Shown here: in pieces, positions 8,487 through 16,726 of the stretch
How the letters are laid out: every line of letters begins with the position of its first letter
Numbering within the stretch: the stretch's first letter is position 1
Assembly: GCF_001277345.1 (NCBI RefSeq)
Contig: NZ_LIUT01000008.1
Coordinates: forward strand, 573,035-637,034
Origin: Paenibacillus solani
GTDB taxonomy: Bacteria; Bacillota; Bacilli; Paenibacillales; Paenibacillaceae
Direction of reading: 5' to 3'
Length of the DNA stretch: 64,000 nt
Program-made: the position numbers and the translations under genes
The notes under the pieces: model-generated
Database searches by the model: none
The model's input: only the letters and a program-made list of their open reading frames with translations
What the model was told of the DNA's origin: nothing

Positions 8487-9386
8487 ATGCTAAAAAGAAT
8501 TAGCACTGGTGACAAGATCGTGCTTGTCTTGATCTATACATTTCTTACTTTATTGGCCTTTTCAGCACTTTATCCATTCTGGAATGCTGTGGCCGTATCC
8601 TTTAACCAGGGTGTAGACACCGCTAAAGGCGGAATTACCTTCTGGCCTCGGGAATTCACACTGGAGAATTACAAAATTATATTGGATGACGACCGATTGG
8701 CTAATGGATTCTTTATATCCATTAGCCGGACCATAGTCGGAACCATAACATCAATATTTATGACCGCCCTTTTGGCATTCGGAATGACTCGTAACTATTT
8801 GATCGGTCGGAACTTTTACATGGTGTTCTTTGTCTTCACAATGTACTTTGCTGGGGGATTAATTCCGTCATATCTCCTGATCCGTTCGCTTGGTTTGATG
8901 AACTCTTTCTGGGTATTTATCATTCCATCCTTAATTAGCGTATGGAACATGATTATATTCCGAACCTTCTTTAAAGGTCTCCCTGTTGGATTGGAAGAGT
9001 CAGCTAGTATTGATGGCTGCAGCAACTGGGGAATGTTCTTCCGGATTATACTTCCGCTGTCCGGTCCGGTAATTGCAACCCTGGCATTGTTCACAGCCGT
9101 AGGTCACTGGAATGACTGGTTTTTGCCTAGTATTTACATTACTACTGATAATTTGCTTCCAATACAGACGATATTAAGACAGACGTTGAATGCCAATATT
9201 GTTACGAATTCAAACTCAGTACTTGATAGCGCTTCTGCTATGTTAATGGAACGATCCAAACAGATTACTTCCAAATCACTCACAATGGCGATGATGATTG
9301 TAGTGACAGTGCCAATCATTCTTGTATACCCTTTTGTACAAAAGTACTTTGTTAAAGGTGTACTTGTAGGCTCACTGAAAGAGTAG
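8487..9386 (+). CDS. ABC sugar transporter permease (LplC/YtcP-like)
   Basis: A 299-aa second permease subunit, partner of the gene 27 nt upstream. Six transmembrane segments are visible. The EAA motif is EESASIDGCSNWGMFFRIILP, in the loop before the last two segments. The long loop between the first two segments (about residues 35-70) and the ending ...YFVKGVLVGSLKE are typical of the LplC/YtcP family. ATG 8487 has AGGAGG a few bases upstream. It should form a heterodimeric pore with the preceding permease. Confidence 0.9.
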   Translation: MLKRISTGDKIVLVLIYTFLTLLAFSALYPFWNAVAVSFNQGVDTAKGGITFWPREFTLENYKIILDDDRLANGFFISISRTIVGTITSIFMTALLAFGMTRNYLIGRNFYMVFFVFTMYFAGGLIPSYLLIRSLGLMNSFWVFIIPSLISVWNMIIFRTFFKGLPVGLEESASIDGCSNWGMFFRIILPLSGPVIATLALFTAVGHWNDWFLPSIYITTDNLLPIQTILRQTLNANIVTNSNSVLDSASAMLMERSKQITSKSLTMAMMIVVTVPIILVYPFVQKYFVKGVLVGSLKE

Positions 9387-9453
9387 TTTTAAGAACGGTT
9401 TAAGGCGAACAGCTTTGAACATATATATTTTTAGAATGAGAGGGGTTTAGTAC

Positions 9454-11139
9454 ATGAGAAAGACAAGAAAGTCTTGGCTGTTGATGGTATCGTTGATTTT
9501 CGTACTGGCCACAGCTCTGGCAGGATGCGGCGGCGGCAAAACAGCTGATCCGGCTCCGGCAACACCGCCTGCAGCAAACGGCGATAGCGGCGAGAAAAAG
9601 GACCCGCCAGCAGAGGGCAGTGATGAAGGCAAGTGGGTACTTGGTGAGAAGCCGCTTCAGTTTACAGCTTATGCTCACTATGAAGGAACAGACTTCCCTA
9701 AGTGGGAAAGCGTTCCGCTTGGTAAGTATTTAAGTGAAGAGAAGCAAGTGAAAATCGATGTAATCGCAGCTAATGGAGCACATAAGCAAAAGCTGAGTGC
9801 AATGATTGCATCTGATGATCTGCCTGATATGATCTGGACAGACCGTGACGATCCAATGATTTTAAGCCTTCAAAAAGAAGGTAAGCTGGTTGCATTCGAT
9901 CCTTGGTTAGATAAATATCCTAACTTGAAAACATGGATGGGCGATCTGGATCTGCTTCGTCATGAAGACGGAAAGATTTACAGATTCCCTAACTGGTACT
10001 CATCCAATCCTTATGGTACTGCAGGTTATGTTGTTAACAAGAAAATTTATGATGAGTTAGGTCAGCCACCACTTGAAACAACTGACGATTTGTATAACTA
10101 CTTGAAGATGGTTAAAGACAAGTATGGTGATTCCATTGTTCCATTCGAACCGCACCGTGCGCAGGATAGACAAGGACTTGGGGTATTGTATACGGCATTT
10201 GGAGAGCAATTAAGCTATTCGAACTTAAAAGCAAACTTGCTTGCTGTTCCAAAGGATGGAAAACTGACTCCGTTACTTACAGATCCAACATTCCGTGAAG
10301 CTCAGAAATATATCGCTAAGCTCTACAGAGAGAAACTTATTTCTCAAGATGCATTTAGCCAAACCGAGGATATGGTTAAAGAGAAAGTAATGACTGGTCG
10401 AGTGGCTGTATTTGCAGGTTCAAGCCCGACAGATATCGCATCAAAAGCACAGATTGAATTAACGAAGGACGATCCAAATGGCGGTTATTTCATGATTTGG
10501 CCTATTCATAAGCCAGGACTGGATAAGAACAAGATGACTGCCGGTACTTACACGAGCTTTGGATGGAACGCTGCACATATCACTACAGCAGCCGAAGATC
10601 CAGAGGCAATCTTCGCATTCCTTGACTGGATGACAGGTCCAGAAGGTATGAACGTTCAATTCTTCGGTCCAGAAGGTAAGAACTGGAATGGATTCGATGA
10701 GAATGGTCAACCAAACTTCACAGAAAATTATGATAGAGAAGAAGTAACAAAAATTTCATCTGAGAATAGCCCGTGGCAGCTCGTAGGTAATACGAGTTAC
10801 ATTGACCCTGCTAAGTGGAAGTATATGTCCACCCTTCCTCCAGAAGAACAGCAGTGGGAAGTGCGTTACCAACAAACGGTTACTTGGCCGACACAATTAA
10901 ACGTTACTGAATTTGTTGGTCTTGATGCTCCTCCAAACTCAGATGAAGATATTATCGCTAAATCTGTGGATGAATTGTTCCTCGAAATTTATGCTAACTC
11001 CGTTATGGCTAAGAGTGATGAAGAAGTAGATCAAATTCTTGACCAAGGAAATCAGAGTTTGATGGATCTGGGTTACCAGCAGCTTCTTGATTTCCGTGAA
11101 GCTAAGTGGCATGCAAATCTTGAGAAACAGAAAAAATAA
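9454..11139 (+). CDS. Extracellular solute-binding lipoprotein (LplA-like)
   Basis: A 561-aa substrate-binding protein. Residues 1-24 are a lipoprotein signal with lipobox LAGC, so Cys25 would be lipidated and the mature protein anchored outside the membrane. An Ala/Pro/Gly-rich linker follows to about residue 55. The length (about 550 aa) fits the LplA/YtcQ group, which is larger than ordinary maltose-binding-type receptors. It ends the importer operon and is followed by a strong terminator. The bound ligand is probably an oligosaccharide; nothing in the sequence identifies it. Confidence 0.9.
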   Translation: MRKTRKSWLLMVSLIFVLATALAGCGGGKTADPAPATPPAANGDSGEKKDPPAEGSDEGKWVLGEKPLQFTAYAHYEGTDFPKWESVPLGKYLSEEKQVKIDVIAANGAHKQKLSAMIASDDLPDMIWTDRDDPMILSLQKEGKLVAFDPWLDKYPNLKTWMGDLDLLRHEDGKIYRFPNWYSSNPYGTAGYVVNKKIYDELGQPPLETTDDLYNYLKMVKDKYGDSIVPFEPHRAQDRQGLGVLYTAFGEQLSYSNLKANLLAVPKDGKLTPLLTDPTFREAQKYIAKLYREKLISQDAFSQTEDMVKEKVMTGRVAVFAGSSPTDIASKAQIELTKDDPNGGYFMIWPIHKPGLDKNKMTAGTYTSFGWNAAHITTAAEDPEAIFAFLDWMTGPEGMNVQFFGPEGKNWNGFDENGQPNFTENYDREEVTKISSENSPWQLVGNTSYIDPAKWKYMSTLPPEEQQWEVRYQQTVTWPTQLNVTEFVGLDAPPNSDEDIIAKSVDELFLEIYANSVMAKSDEEVDQILDQGNQSLMDLGYQQLLDFREAKWHANLEKQKK

Positions 11140-11161
11140 TCTTTAATCGAACCATTGTAAT

Positions 11162-11208
11162 GAATCATCCCAATGAGTCCCTCGGGCTCTTTGGGATGAT
11201 TCTGTTTT
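11162..11208 (+). terminator. Rho-independent terminator
   Basis: GAATCATCCCAA (11162-11173) pairs perfectly with TTGGGATGATTC (11191-11202), with a smaller inner stem, followed by TGTTTT. It separates the importer operon from its two-component system. Confidence 0.9.
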
Positions 11209-11219
11209 AGTATCTATTA

Positions 11220-11280
11220 CCCTTATTTTTGTATCCATTAGCTCATTATGTATAGTATGATATCAGTATGAAAATAAGGG
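11220..11280. repeat. Inverted repeat flanking the response-regulator promoter
   Basis: CCCTTATTTT (11220-11229) and AAAATAAGGG (11271-11280) are exact inverted repeats 41 bp apart. Between them is a possible promoter, TTGTAT (11229-11234) with TATAGT (11251-11256), spacing 16. The repeat arms could be a paired operator, for example for autoregulation by the AraC-type regulator. Confidence 0.6.
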
Positions 11281-11310
11281 CAATTTTTACAAATGGCTAG
11301 GGGGATTACC

Positions 11311-12885
11311 ATGTACAAGGTGCTGCTCGTAGATGATGAGGAACTAGATTTGGAAGGTATGAAGAGGTTCATTCCTTGGGTTGATCTGGGCATGGAAGTA
11401 GTAGATGGTATTAATAATGCATTATCTGCATGTGAGATCATTAAGAATAAGGACATTGATATTCTAGTCAGCGACGTTAACATGCCCTATATGTCCGGTC
11501 TTGAGCTTGCACGTATTGCATTAGAACATAAACCGAATATACGAATTATATTTGTCAGTGGATATCAGGAATTTAGTTATGTTCAGGAAGCATTGTCTCT
11601 AAAAGCTTATAGTTATGTGCTGAAGCCAATGAACGATAAAGAACTGATCTCGTCATTGCTCAAGGTGAAACGGGATCTTGATAATGAGTTGAAGCATCGC
11701 GAAGTGGAGATGGCATACCAAGAGATGATTCCAATCGTCAAAAGCGATTTTCTCATACGACTTCTTGAACGTGAGGAGTCGGAGGAATCGTTGGCAAAGA
11801 TGAGTATTTCATATGAATTTGATCAATTGAATTGGCCGATTCGCGTGGCTGTTATGGAGCTTGATAATCTATCATGGCGTCAAGCAGGCAGTCTAACTAC
11901 TCAGAAGGAATTGGCGAGAACCTTCATGCAGCATATTCAACAGGCGATTGCCAAGATGGGCATGATTCCTTATTGCAAGCTATCATCGCAGCGAGTGGCG
12001 ATTCTGCTGGAAGACAGTAATTTCAATGCAGTGATAGATGCATTAATGGATAGCGTTCAGCAGCAGTTAACAACGTCTATGACAACAGGTATTGGTGAGC
12101 CCGTATACACGCTGGATCAGCTTCAATTGTCTTATAGACAAGCTGTGGAGGCTGTGGAAGGCAAGATGTTTTTGGGCAAGGGAAACGTGATCAAGTACGA
12201 AGACGTTAGTACGGAGCCTGGCATGCTTGATGCCAAGATGCTGGATGAACGTATGAACACCTTATTAAAGGCCATGGAGGAATACGAACTAGTCCAAATC
12301 TGTGATGAGCTGGAGAAATTATTCGGTTCCATACGGAATCTGCGCTCCCGATTTACTGTGCATAATATGTCGAATTATATTATATGGAAGCTCGAACAAT
12401 ATTTAAGCAGCCGAAATGAAGATCTGTTCGAACTGTTAGGCATGGAAATCCATCATTTAGATATATTGATGCAATTCGAAACCGTTAGTGATATTCGTTC
12501 TTGGTTCATTCAGCGTATATTCGAAATTTCCGAAAGATTATATGAGAAATCCAATTCCCGGGACGGTAAATTTATTCGTAGTGTGATCGAAACGATGAAG
12601 GAACGTATGAGTGAGAATATAACGATAAAGGATATTGCACAGCATTTTTCTTTTTCGCCGAGTCATATAGGATTTTTAATCAAAGAGAGGTCCGGAAGCA
12701 CATTTAATGAATTGCTTGTCCAGCTGCGTATGGAAAAAGCATGTGAATTGTTGAAACAGCCTGGTCTCAAAATCTATGAAGTCGCTGATCAGGTTGGCTA
12801 TCGCTACCTCCCGTATTTCAGTAGGCAGTTTAAAGAGAAGTTTGCCATGACACCTATGGAATACCGAAAGAGAGAACTAGGATGA
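11311..12885 (+). CDS. Response regulator, AraC-type output (YesN-like)
   Basis: A 524-aa transcription regulator. Residues 1-120 are a CheY-like receiver with acidic Asp8/Asp9, phosphoacceptor Asp55 in LVSDVNMP and the LKPM lysine near residue 105. A long central region follows. The last 100 residues are an AraC/XylS helix-turn-helix pair (ITIKDIAQHFSFSPSHIGFL ... VADQVGYRYLPYFSRQFK). The start is ATG 11311, 6 nt after AGGGGG; an ATG at 11293 lacks a ribosome binding site. It overlaps the kinase gene by 4 bp (ATGA), indicating translational coupling. It probably activates the importer operon upstream on sensing its sugar. Confidence 0.92.
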   Translation: MYKVLLVDDEELDLEGMKRFIPWVDLGMEVVDGINNALSACEIIKNKDIDILVSDVNMPYMSGLELARIALEHKPNIRIIFVSGYQEFSYVQEALSLKAYSYVLKPMNDKELISSLLKVKRDLDNELKHREVEMAYQEMIPIVKSDFLIRLLEREESEESLAKMSISYEFDQLNWPIRVAVMELDNLSWRQAGSLTTQKELARTFMQHIQQAIAKMGMIPYCKLSSQRVAILLEDSNFNAVIDALMDSVQQQLTTSMTTGIGEPVYTLDQLQLSYRQAVEAVEGKMFLGKGNVIKYEDVSTEPGMLDAKMLDERMNTLLKAMEEYELVQICDELEKLFGSIRNLRSRFTVHNMSNYIIWKLEQYLSSRNEDLFELLGMEIHHLDILMQFETVSDIRSWFIQRIFEISERLYEKSNSRDGKFIRSVIETMKERMSENITIKDIAQHFSFSPSHIGFLIKERSGSTFNELLVQLRMEKACELLKQPGLKIYEVADQVGYRYLPYFSRQFKEKFAMTPMEYRKRELG

Positions 12886-14708
12886 ATAAGCGCTGGATCC
12901 CATCATCCAGAAGCAATCGGAAGAAGCTGGGGTATATTCCTATTGGCTACAAGCTAATGTTAACGTTTACAGTATTTATACTGATATTGGTATTCGTAAA
13001 CTTCTATATTTCTCAGTCTATTTATGATGAAATGATGCGCAAACAGACGCGGGTCAACATCCAGGGAACACTTAAGCAGATCCGGGATAATGTAGCTTAT
13101 AAAGTAGATGATATCGTTCAGACTTCGGCAACACTGTATGACGATACTACGTTAATACAAAGTGTGCGCAGGGAATTAACGGGGACGGATAATTATAACC
13201 GTATGAAAAAAGTAATACTCCCGAAGCTGGAGAGTGCTTCGAAGGCAGTTGGCCTTAATTTGCGGTTATCTGTTTATTTTCATAATCCAACGATATATCC
13301 GAAGTATGTAGATTGGGATAGCGAAAATAAAGAAGATTTCAATGTGCAAACCTATGATATATACCATATATCTCGGATATCAGCTAAGTTTTGGTATTTC
13401 ACCATGCCAGTAGAACGATATAATACAACGATGCTGTGGAGACAGGTAGAAGAGGACGAGCGGGATGGGCGGATTTCGATGATACGACGCATCGTGGATA
13501 TGCAGAATCCACTCGAAATCAAAGAAGTGGGAATCATGCGCTTCAGTGTCCGCTTGTCTCAGCTGTTCGATAGCGTGGATTACACAAGGCTTGGAGATGG
13601 CAGCCGGTTATCCGTGCTGGACCCTTATGGAAATGTAGTGTTTACGTCAAGCGATTCTTTTGTCGAAGACAAAGACAGTATGGGATCTAGCGACCAGAAG
13701 GGCAAGAATGCTCCTGTGGCCACATATGATAAGCGGAATTACTTGACCATCGAGGAAGATTTGCCACAGAAGAACTGGAAGATCGTAGCCCAAGTACCGC
13801 TTACCATTATCGAACAGGAAGCGAAGAGGGTACAAACCGTATTTATTATCATCTGTTTTATCTGTGTGGTCATTTTTACGTATGCGGGATATAAGATTTC
13901 CCGATCTTTCTCCAAGCGGATTATGAAAATCGTCGGCGTACTCAATGCCTTTCGGGAGGGGGATCTGCATAAACGGATCACCTATCGGGGAAAAGGCGAA
14001 TTCCCTCAAATTGCGGATGCTTTGAATGCGATGGGAGAGGATATCGAAGCATTAATCAAAAAGGTATATTTGACTCAGCTCGAAAAGAAGGAAGCAGAGC
14101 TGGAGATGCTGCAAACGCAGATTAATCCTCATTTCTTATACAATACATTATCCTCCATTAACCAGCTTGCTAAGTTTGGAGAGACGGAGAAACTTCAGGA
14201 TATGGTTGTGCAATTGGCGCAATTTTATCGGCTCACCTTAAATTCAGGAAGGATTTTGATTCCGATCGCATCGGAGATTGAGCAGGCCAGCGCCTATCTG
14301 GATATCCAGAAGGTGAAGTACGGTCAGCGTATGGAAGTCACGTTTGATATCGATCCGGATATATGGCCATATGAAACCCTTAAGCTGATTTTGCAGCCAT
14401 TTATTGAGAATGTGCTGAAGCATGCTTGGAGCGGAGATCGCATTCATATCAGGGTTTCGGTGAATAAAGAAGGTGATGATATTCTGTATCGCATCATCGA
14501 TGATGGCCTGGGTATGAAGCAGGAGCGAATTGATGAGATATTCGATCCTAAGGATCGCAGTCATATGGGCTGTGGCATTCGCAATATTGACCAGCGGGTA
14601 AAGCTTCATTATGGAGATGTCTACGGCGTCTCAATCTACAGCCGAATAGGGATAGGTACCACCGTGCAAATTCGCATTCCAGCAAGAAGAAGAAAGATAT
14701 CCGGGTGA
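12882..14708 (+). CDS. Sensor histidine kinase (YesM-like)
   Basis: A 608-aa membrane kinase. One transmembrane helix lies at about residues 22-45, an extracellular sensor domain runs to about 315, a second helix lies at about 320-338, and a HAMP domain follows. Then come the His_kinase segment QINPHFLYNTLSSINQ (the phosphorylated His within HFLYN) and an HATPase domain with N-box LILQPFIENVLKHAW and G-box DDGLGM. It is the partner of the overlapping YesN-type regulator. Large extracellular sensors of this class usually sense sugars directly or with the binding protein. The signal is unknown. Confidence 0.92.
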   Translation: MNKRWIPSSRSNRKKLGYIPIGYKLMLTFTVFILILVFVNFYISQSIYDEMMRKQTRVNIQGTLKQIRDNVAYKVDDIVQTSATLYDDTTLIQSVRRELTGTDNYNRMKKVILPKLESASKAVGLNLRLSVYFHNPTIYPKYVDWDSENKEDFNVQTYDIYHISRISAKFWYFTMPVERYNTTMLWRQVEEDERDGRISMIRRIVDMQNPLEIKEVGIMRFSVRLSQLFDSVDYTRLGDGSRLSVLDPYGNVVFTSSDSFVEDKDSMGSSDQKGKNAPVATYDKRNYLTIEEDLPQKNWKIVAQVPLTIIEQEAKRVQTVFIIICFICVVIFTYAGYKISRSFSKRIMKIVGVLNAFREGDLHKRITYRGKGEFPQIADALNAMGEDIEALIKKVYLTQLEKKEAELEMLQTQINPHFLYNTLSSINQLAKFGETEKLQDMVVQLAQFYRLTLNSGRILIPIASEIEQASAYLDIQKVKYGQRMEVTFDIDPDIWPYETLKLILQPFIENVLKHAWSGDRIHIRVSVNKEGDDILYRIIDDGLGMKQERIDEIFDPKDRSHMGCGIRNIDQRVKLHYGDVYGVSIYSRIGIGTTVQIRIPARRRKISG

Positions 14709-15022
14709 TATAGGGCTGCAGGGAATGATATGGAATGGCCTGGGACTACCCATCATCGGTAAGGTGAAGCGTCACTGAAAGTGCTTGCTTCGAGAAGGCC
14801 AATTGAGCGATACTATAAGTAGAGATCCTGACTGCATTTTTCAAGTGCGAACAAGTAGAAACGCTTTTTCGTCAAGTAAAGTGGCGAGAAAGTCGTTTCT
14901 ATTTTCTTTGTCATGCCTATTGATTGATGCCCAATATAAGGTTCTTTCGCAGAAACGGATGCCGTTCCAGTCGGTACGATTCACCGTTTCTTCTTCATTC
15001 TGACGAGATACGGGAGAGACAG
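14709..15022. other. Intergenic region with a terminator
   Basis: 314 bp without a supportable gene. It holds the terminator-like hairpin at 14856-14908. The remaining sequence is plain, and I see no convincing promoter for the downstream MFS gene. Confidence 0.6.
14856..14908 (+). terminator. Probable terminator of the kinase operon
   Basis: TAGAAACG (14856-14863) pairs with CGTTTCTA (14894-14901). The stem continues inward as CTTTTTCG/CGAGAAAG with one bulge and one mismatch. TTTTCTTT follows. It is imperfect but positioned to end the regulator-kinase transcript. Confidence 0.6.
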
Positions 15023-16258
15023 ATGAAATTTTTACAACAGTATCCTAAGGAAGTAAGGGCTTTTCTCATTGCGAGCCTTGTAAACTCCGCCGGTGGTTCC
15101 CTGATGTGGCCGCTGACAACGATGTATGTATTTGATGAACTTGGTCGAAGTATGCAGGATGCAGGGCTTGTGATCTTGCTGCAATCCATGGGAGGCATTG
15201 CAGGTCAACTGCTAGGCGGTGCAATGTATCACCGCATCGGTGTCAAAAGATTAATCGTAGGCTCGCTAGTGCTGAATGCAGTCGGGCTGTTTTCGCTGCC
15301 GTTTATCCATGGCTTCTGGCCGCTTCTCCTCCCGATGATGTTATTTATCGGGTTCTGTAATGCGATATCCTTGCCGGCAATCCAGGCATTTATTGGCTTT
15401 CGCTTTGCTGACCGTCGCGGAGAGCTCTTCAATGTCATATATGTGGCCAATAACATCGGAATTGCGCTCGGAACCGCAATGAGCGGATTTCTGGCCGAAA
15501 TCTCCTATCATCTAAGCTTCGTGGCTAACGGAATAACATCGCTTGGGTTTGCCGTGTTTTTCTGGATTTACTTAATGCGCCTCGATGGAGCAGAGGGAGA
15601 ACTGACAAGTCAACATCCAAAGGTAAAGAATCCATTGCCAGCCGGGCCAGGTGCATGGGCTCTCTTGGCTAATATTCGGATCTATCTATTCATGGGCCTG
15701 GGATCTCTGTTTATGTGGTTTGGTGTTTCGGTATGGAATACCGGAGTATCGCCGCATATCATTTCCGAAGGCATGTCCAAGGCCGCCTTTAGTTATTTAT
15801 GGACACTCAATGGAATTTTGATCTTTGTTGCTCAGCCGCTGACGACGTTAATCAAACGATGGTTCGCTCGTACGGAGACAGCTCAGATGACGTTCAGTGC
15901 GCTATTTTATACAGGAGCCTACATGATCATTGTTGTGATGAATAATTATCCTGGCTTTATGCTCGGGATGGTGCTGGCGACGCTTGGAGAAATGCTGGTC
16001 TCACCGGCCATTCCGGCGTTTATCGCAGACCGTACAGGCAATAATGCGCCGTTCTATATTGGCGTGGCAGGAGGAATGGGGGCCGCCGGAAGGGTAATTG
16101 GACCCTATGCTATGGGAACGCTATACGATGGCGGGGGGTTGACGCCCGTCGCTTGGCTCGCTGTAGGTATAGCGGTCATGTCCTTCTTCTCATTTATGGT
16201 ACATGCCAGACTGAATAAGAATTTCCCGGATGTATTAAAAAAATCGCAGCGAGAATGA
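15023..16258 (+). CDS. MFS transporter
   Basis: A 411-aa major facilitator with about 12 hydrophobic segments and a large hydrophilic loop in the middle (about residues 185-210). The motif-A region is AGQLLGGAMYHRIGVKRLIVG (about residues 57-77). It most resembles the DHA1-type drug exporters. ATG 15023 has GGGAG (about 15012-15016) upstream, and a large N-terminal extension from an upstream in-frame start has no such site. It stands alone between two terminators. The substrate cannot be predicted. Confidence 0.8.
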   Translation: MKFLQQYPKEVRAFLIASLVNSAGGSLMWPLTTMYVFDELGRSMQDAGLVILLQSMGGIAGQLLGGAMYHRIGVKRLIVGSLVLNAVGLFSLPFIHGFWPLLLPMMLFIGFCNAISLPAIQAFIGFRFADRRGELFNVIYVANNIGIALGTAMSGFLAEISYHLSFVANGITSLGFAVFFWIYLMRLDGAEGELTSQHPKVKNPLPAGPGAWALLANIRIYLFMGLGSLFMWFGVSVWNTGVSPHIISEGMSKAAFSYLWTLNGILIFVAQPLTTLIKRWFARTETAQMTFSALFYTGAYMIIVVMNNYPGFMLGMVLATLGEMLVSPAIPAFIADRTGNNAPFYIGVAGGMGAAGRVIGPYAMGTLYDGGGLTPVAWLAVGIAVMSFFSFMVHARLNKNFPDVLKKSQRE

Positions 16259-16316
16259 AGTATCACGTTTAACGGATAGATTGTGTTGGTGAGTAAGGGA
16301 ATATGACGATAGGACT

Positions 16317-16352
16317 AAGCAGCAGGCATGTTTCGTGCCTGCTGCTTGTTTA
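16317..16352 (+). terminator. Rho-independent terminator
   Basis: AAGCAGCAGGCA (16317-16328) pairs perfectly with TGCCTGCTGCTT (16336-16347), followed by GTTTAT. It ends the MFS gene. Confidence 0.85.
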
Positions 16353-16419
16353 TCGTGTGTCCAGATAAAACCGCAGTATTTCCCAATTAAATATCGAATA
16401 AAAAAATTAAAAAAGAATA

Positions 16420-16448
16420 TTGAAATCGCTCTCAGAGGAAGCTATAAT
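16420..16448 (+). promoter_or_regulatory. Sigma-A promoter of the binding-protein operon
   Basis: TTGAAA (16420-16425), a 17-bp spacer and TATAAT (16443-16448) form a near-consensus promoter. Transcription should begin near 16455, immediately before or inside operator O1, so repressor binding would block initiation. Confidence 0.8.
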
Positions 16449-16455
16449 AAACGTG

Positions 16456-16469
16456 TCGAAACGTTTCAA
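16456..16469. promoter_or_regulatory. LacI-type operator O1
   Basis: TCGAAACGTTTCAA contains the 10-bp palindrome GAAACGTTTC (16458-16467) with the central CG of LacI-family sites. It overlaps the predicted transcription start. It differs from the CcpA cre consensus in the outer positions, so I assign it to the LacI protein encoded in this operon. Confidence 0.8.
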
Positions 16470-16532
16470 ATAAAAGTGGGATTTTCTAAGATATCAAGCA
16501 AGAAATCTTCATATTAGCGGTTTGAAGCAGAG

Positions 16533-16561
16533 AATTCACACGTAGATATAACATGTGAATT
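16533..16561. repeat. Interrupted palindrome in the leader
   Basis: AATTCACA (16533-16540) and TGTGAATT (16554-16561) are exact inverted repeats separated by 13 bp, between operators O1 and O2. The half-sites are in the opposite order to an FNR/CRP box (TGTGA..TCACA), so this is not such a site. It may be an RNA hairpin or a binding site of another regulator. Confidence 0.6.
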
Positions 16562-16639
16562 TGCGTAATAGGGGGAATGATGAAGAAAAAGGATGTTAGA
16601 GGGAGTATTTATCCGACGTCTTTATTTTTTCGAACAAAA

Positions 16640-16653
16640 TCGAAACGTTTCGA
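16640..16653. promoter_or_regulatory. LacI-type operator O2
   Basis: TCGAAACGTTTCGA is a perfect 14-bp palindrome, 184 bp centre-to-centre from O1 and 74 bp before the binding-protein gene. Its position suggests a looping or roadblock site cooperating with O1. Confidence 0.8.
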
Positions 16654-16726
16654 AGTAAGTGCTTTCAATTTGGGTGTCGCATTACGTTTTACATGAGGTA
16701 AATATTGAGAACGGGGTGATTGTAGG

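Larger units (their letters stand above)
16259..16726. other. Regulatory intergenic region of the GH94 locus
   Basis: 468 bp without a gene. In order it contains a terminator (16317-16352), a strong promoter (16420-16448), LacI-type operator O1 (16456-16469), an interrupted palindrome (16533-16561) and operator O2 (16640-16653). The transcript therefore has a leader of roughly 270 nt. Confidence 0.85.

Noticed and set aside
16533..16561. AATTCACA..TGTGAATT as an FNR or CRP box
   Set aside because: Half-sites are in reversed order and 13 bp apart instead of TGTGA-N6-TCACA.
16640..16653. O2 and its copies read as CcpA cre sites
   Set aside because: The outer positions (TCG...CGA) break the TGWAANCGNTNWCA consensus in both halves, while all four copies agree with each other and sit around a local LacI gene.
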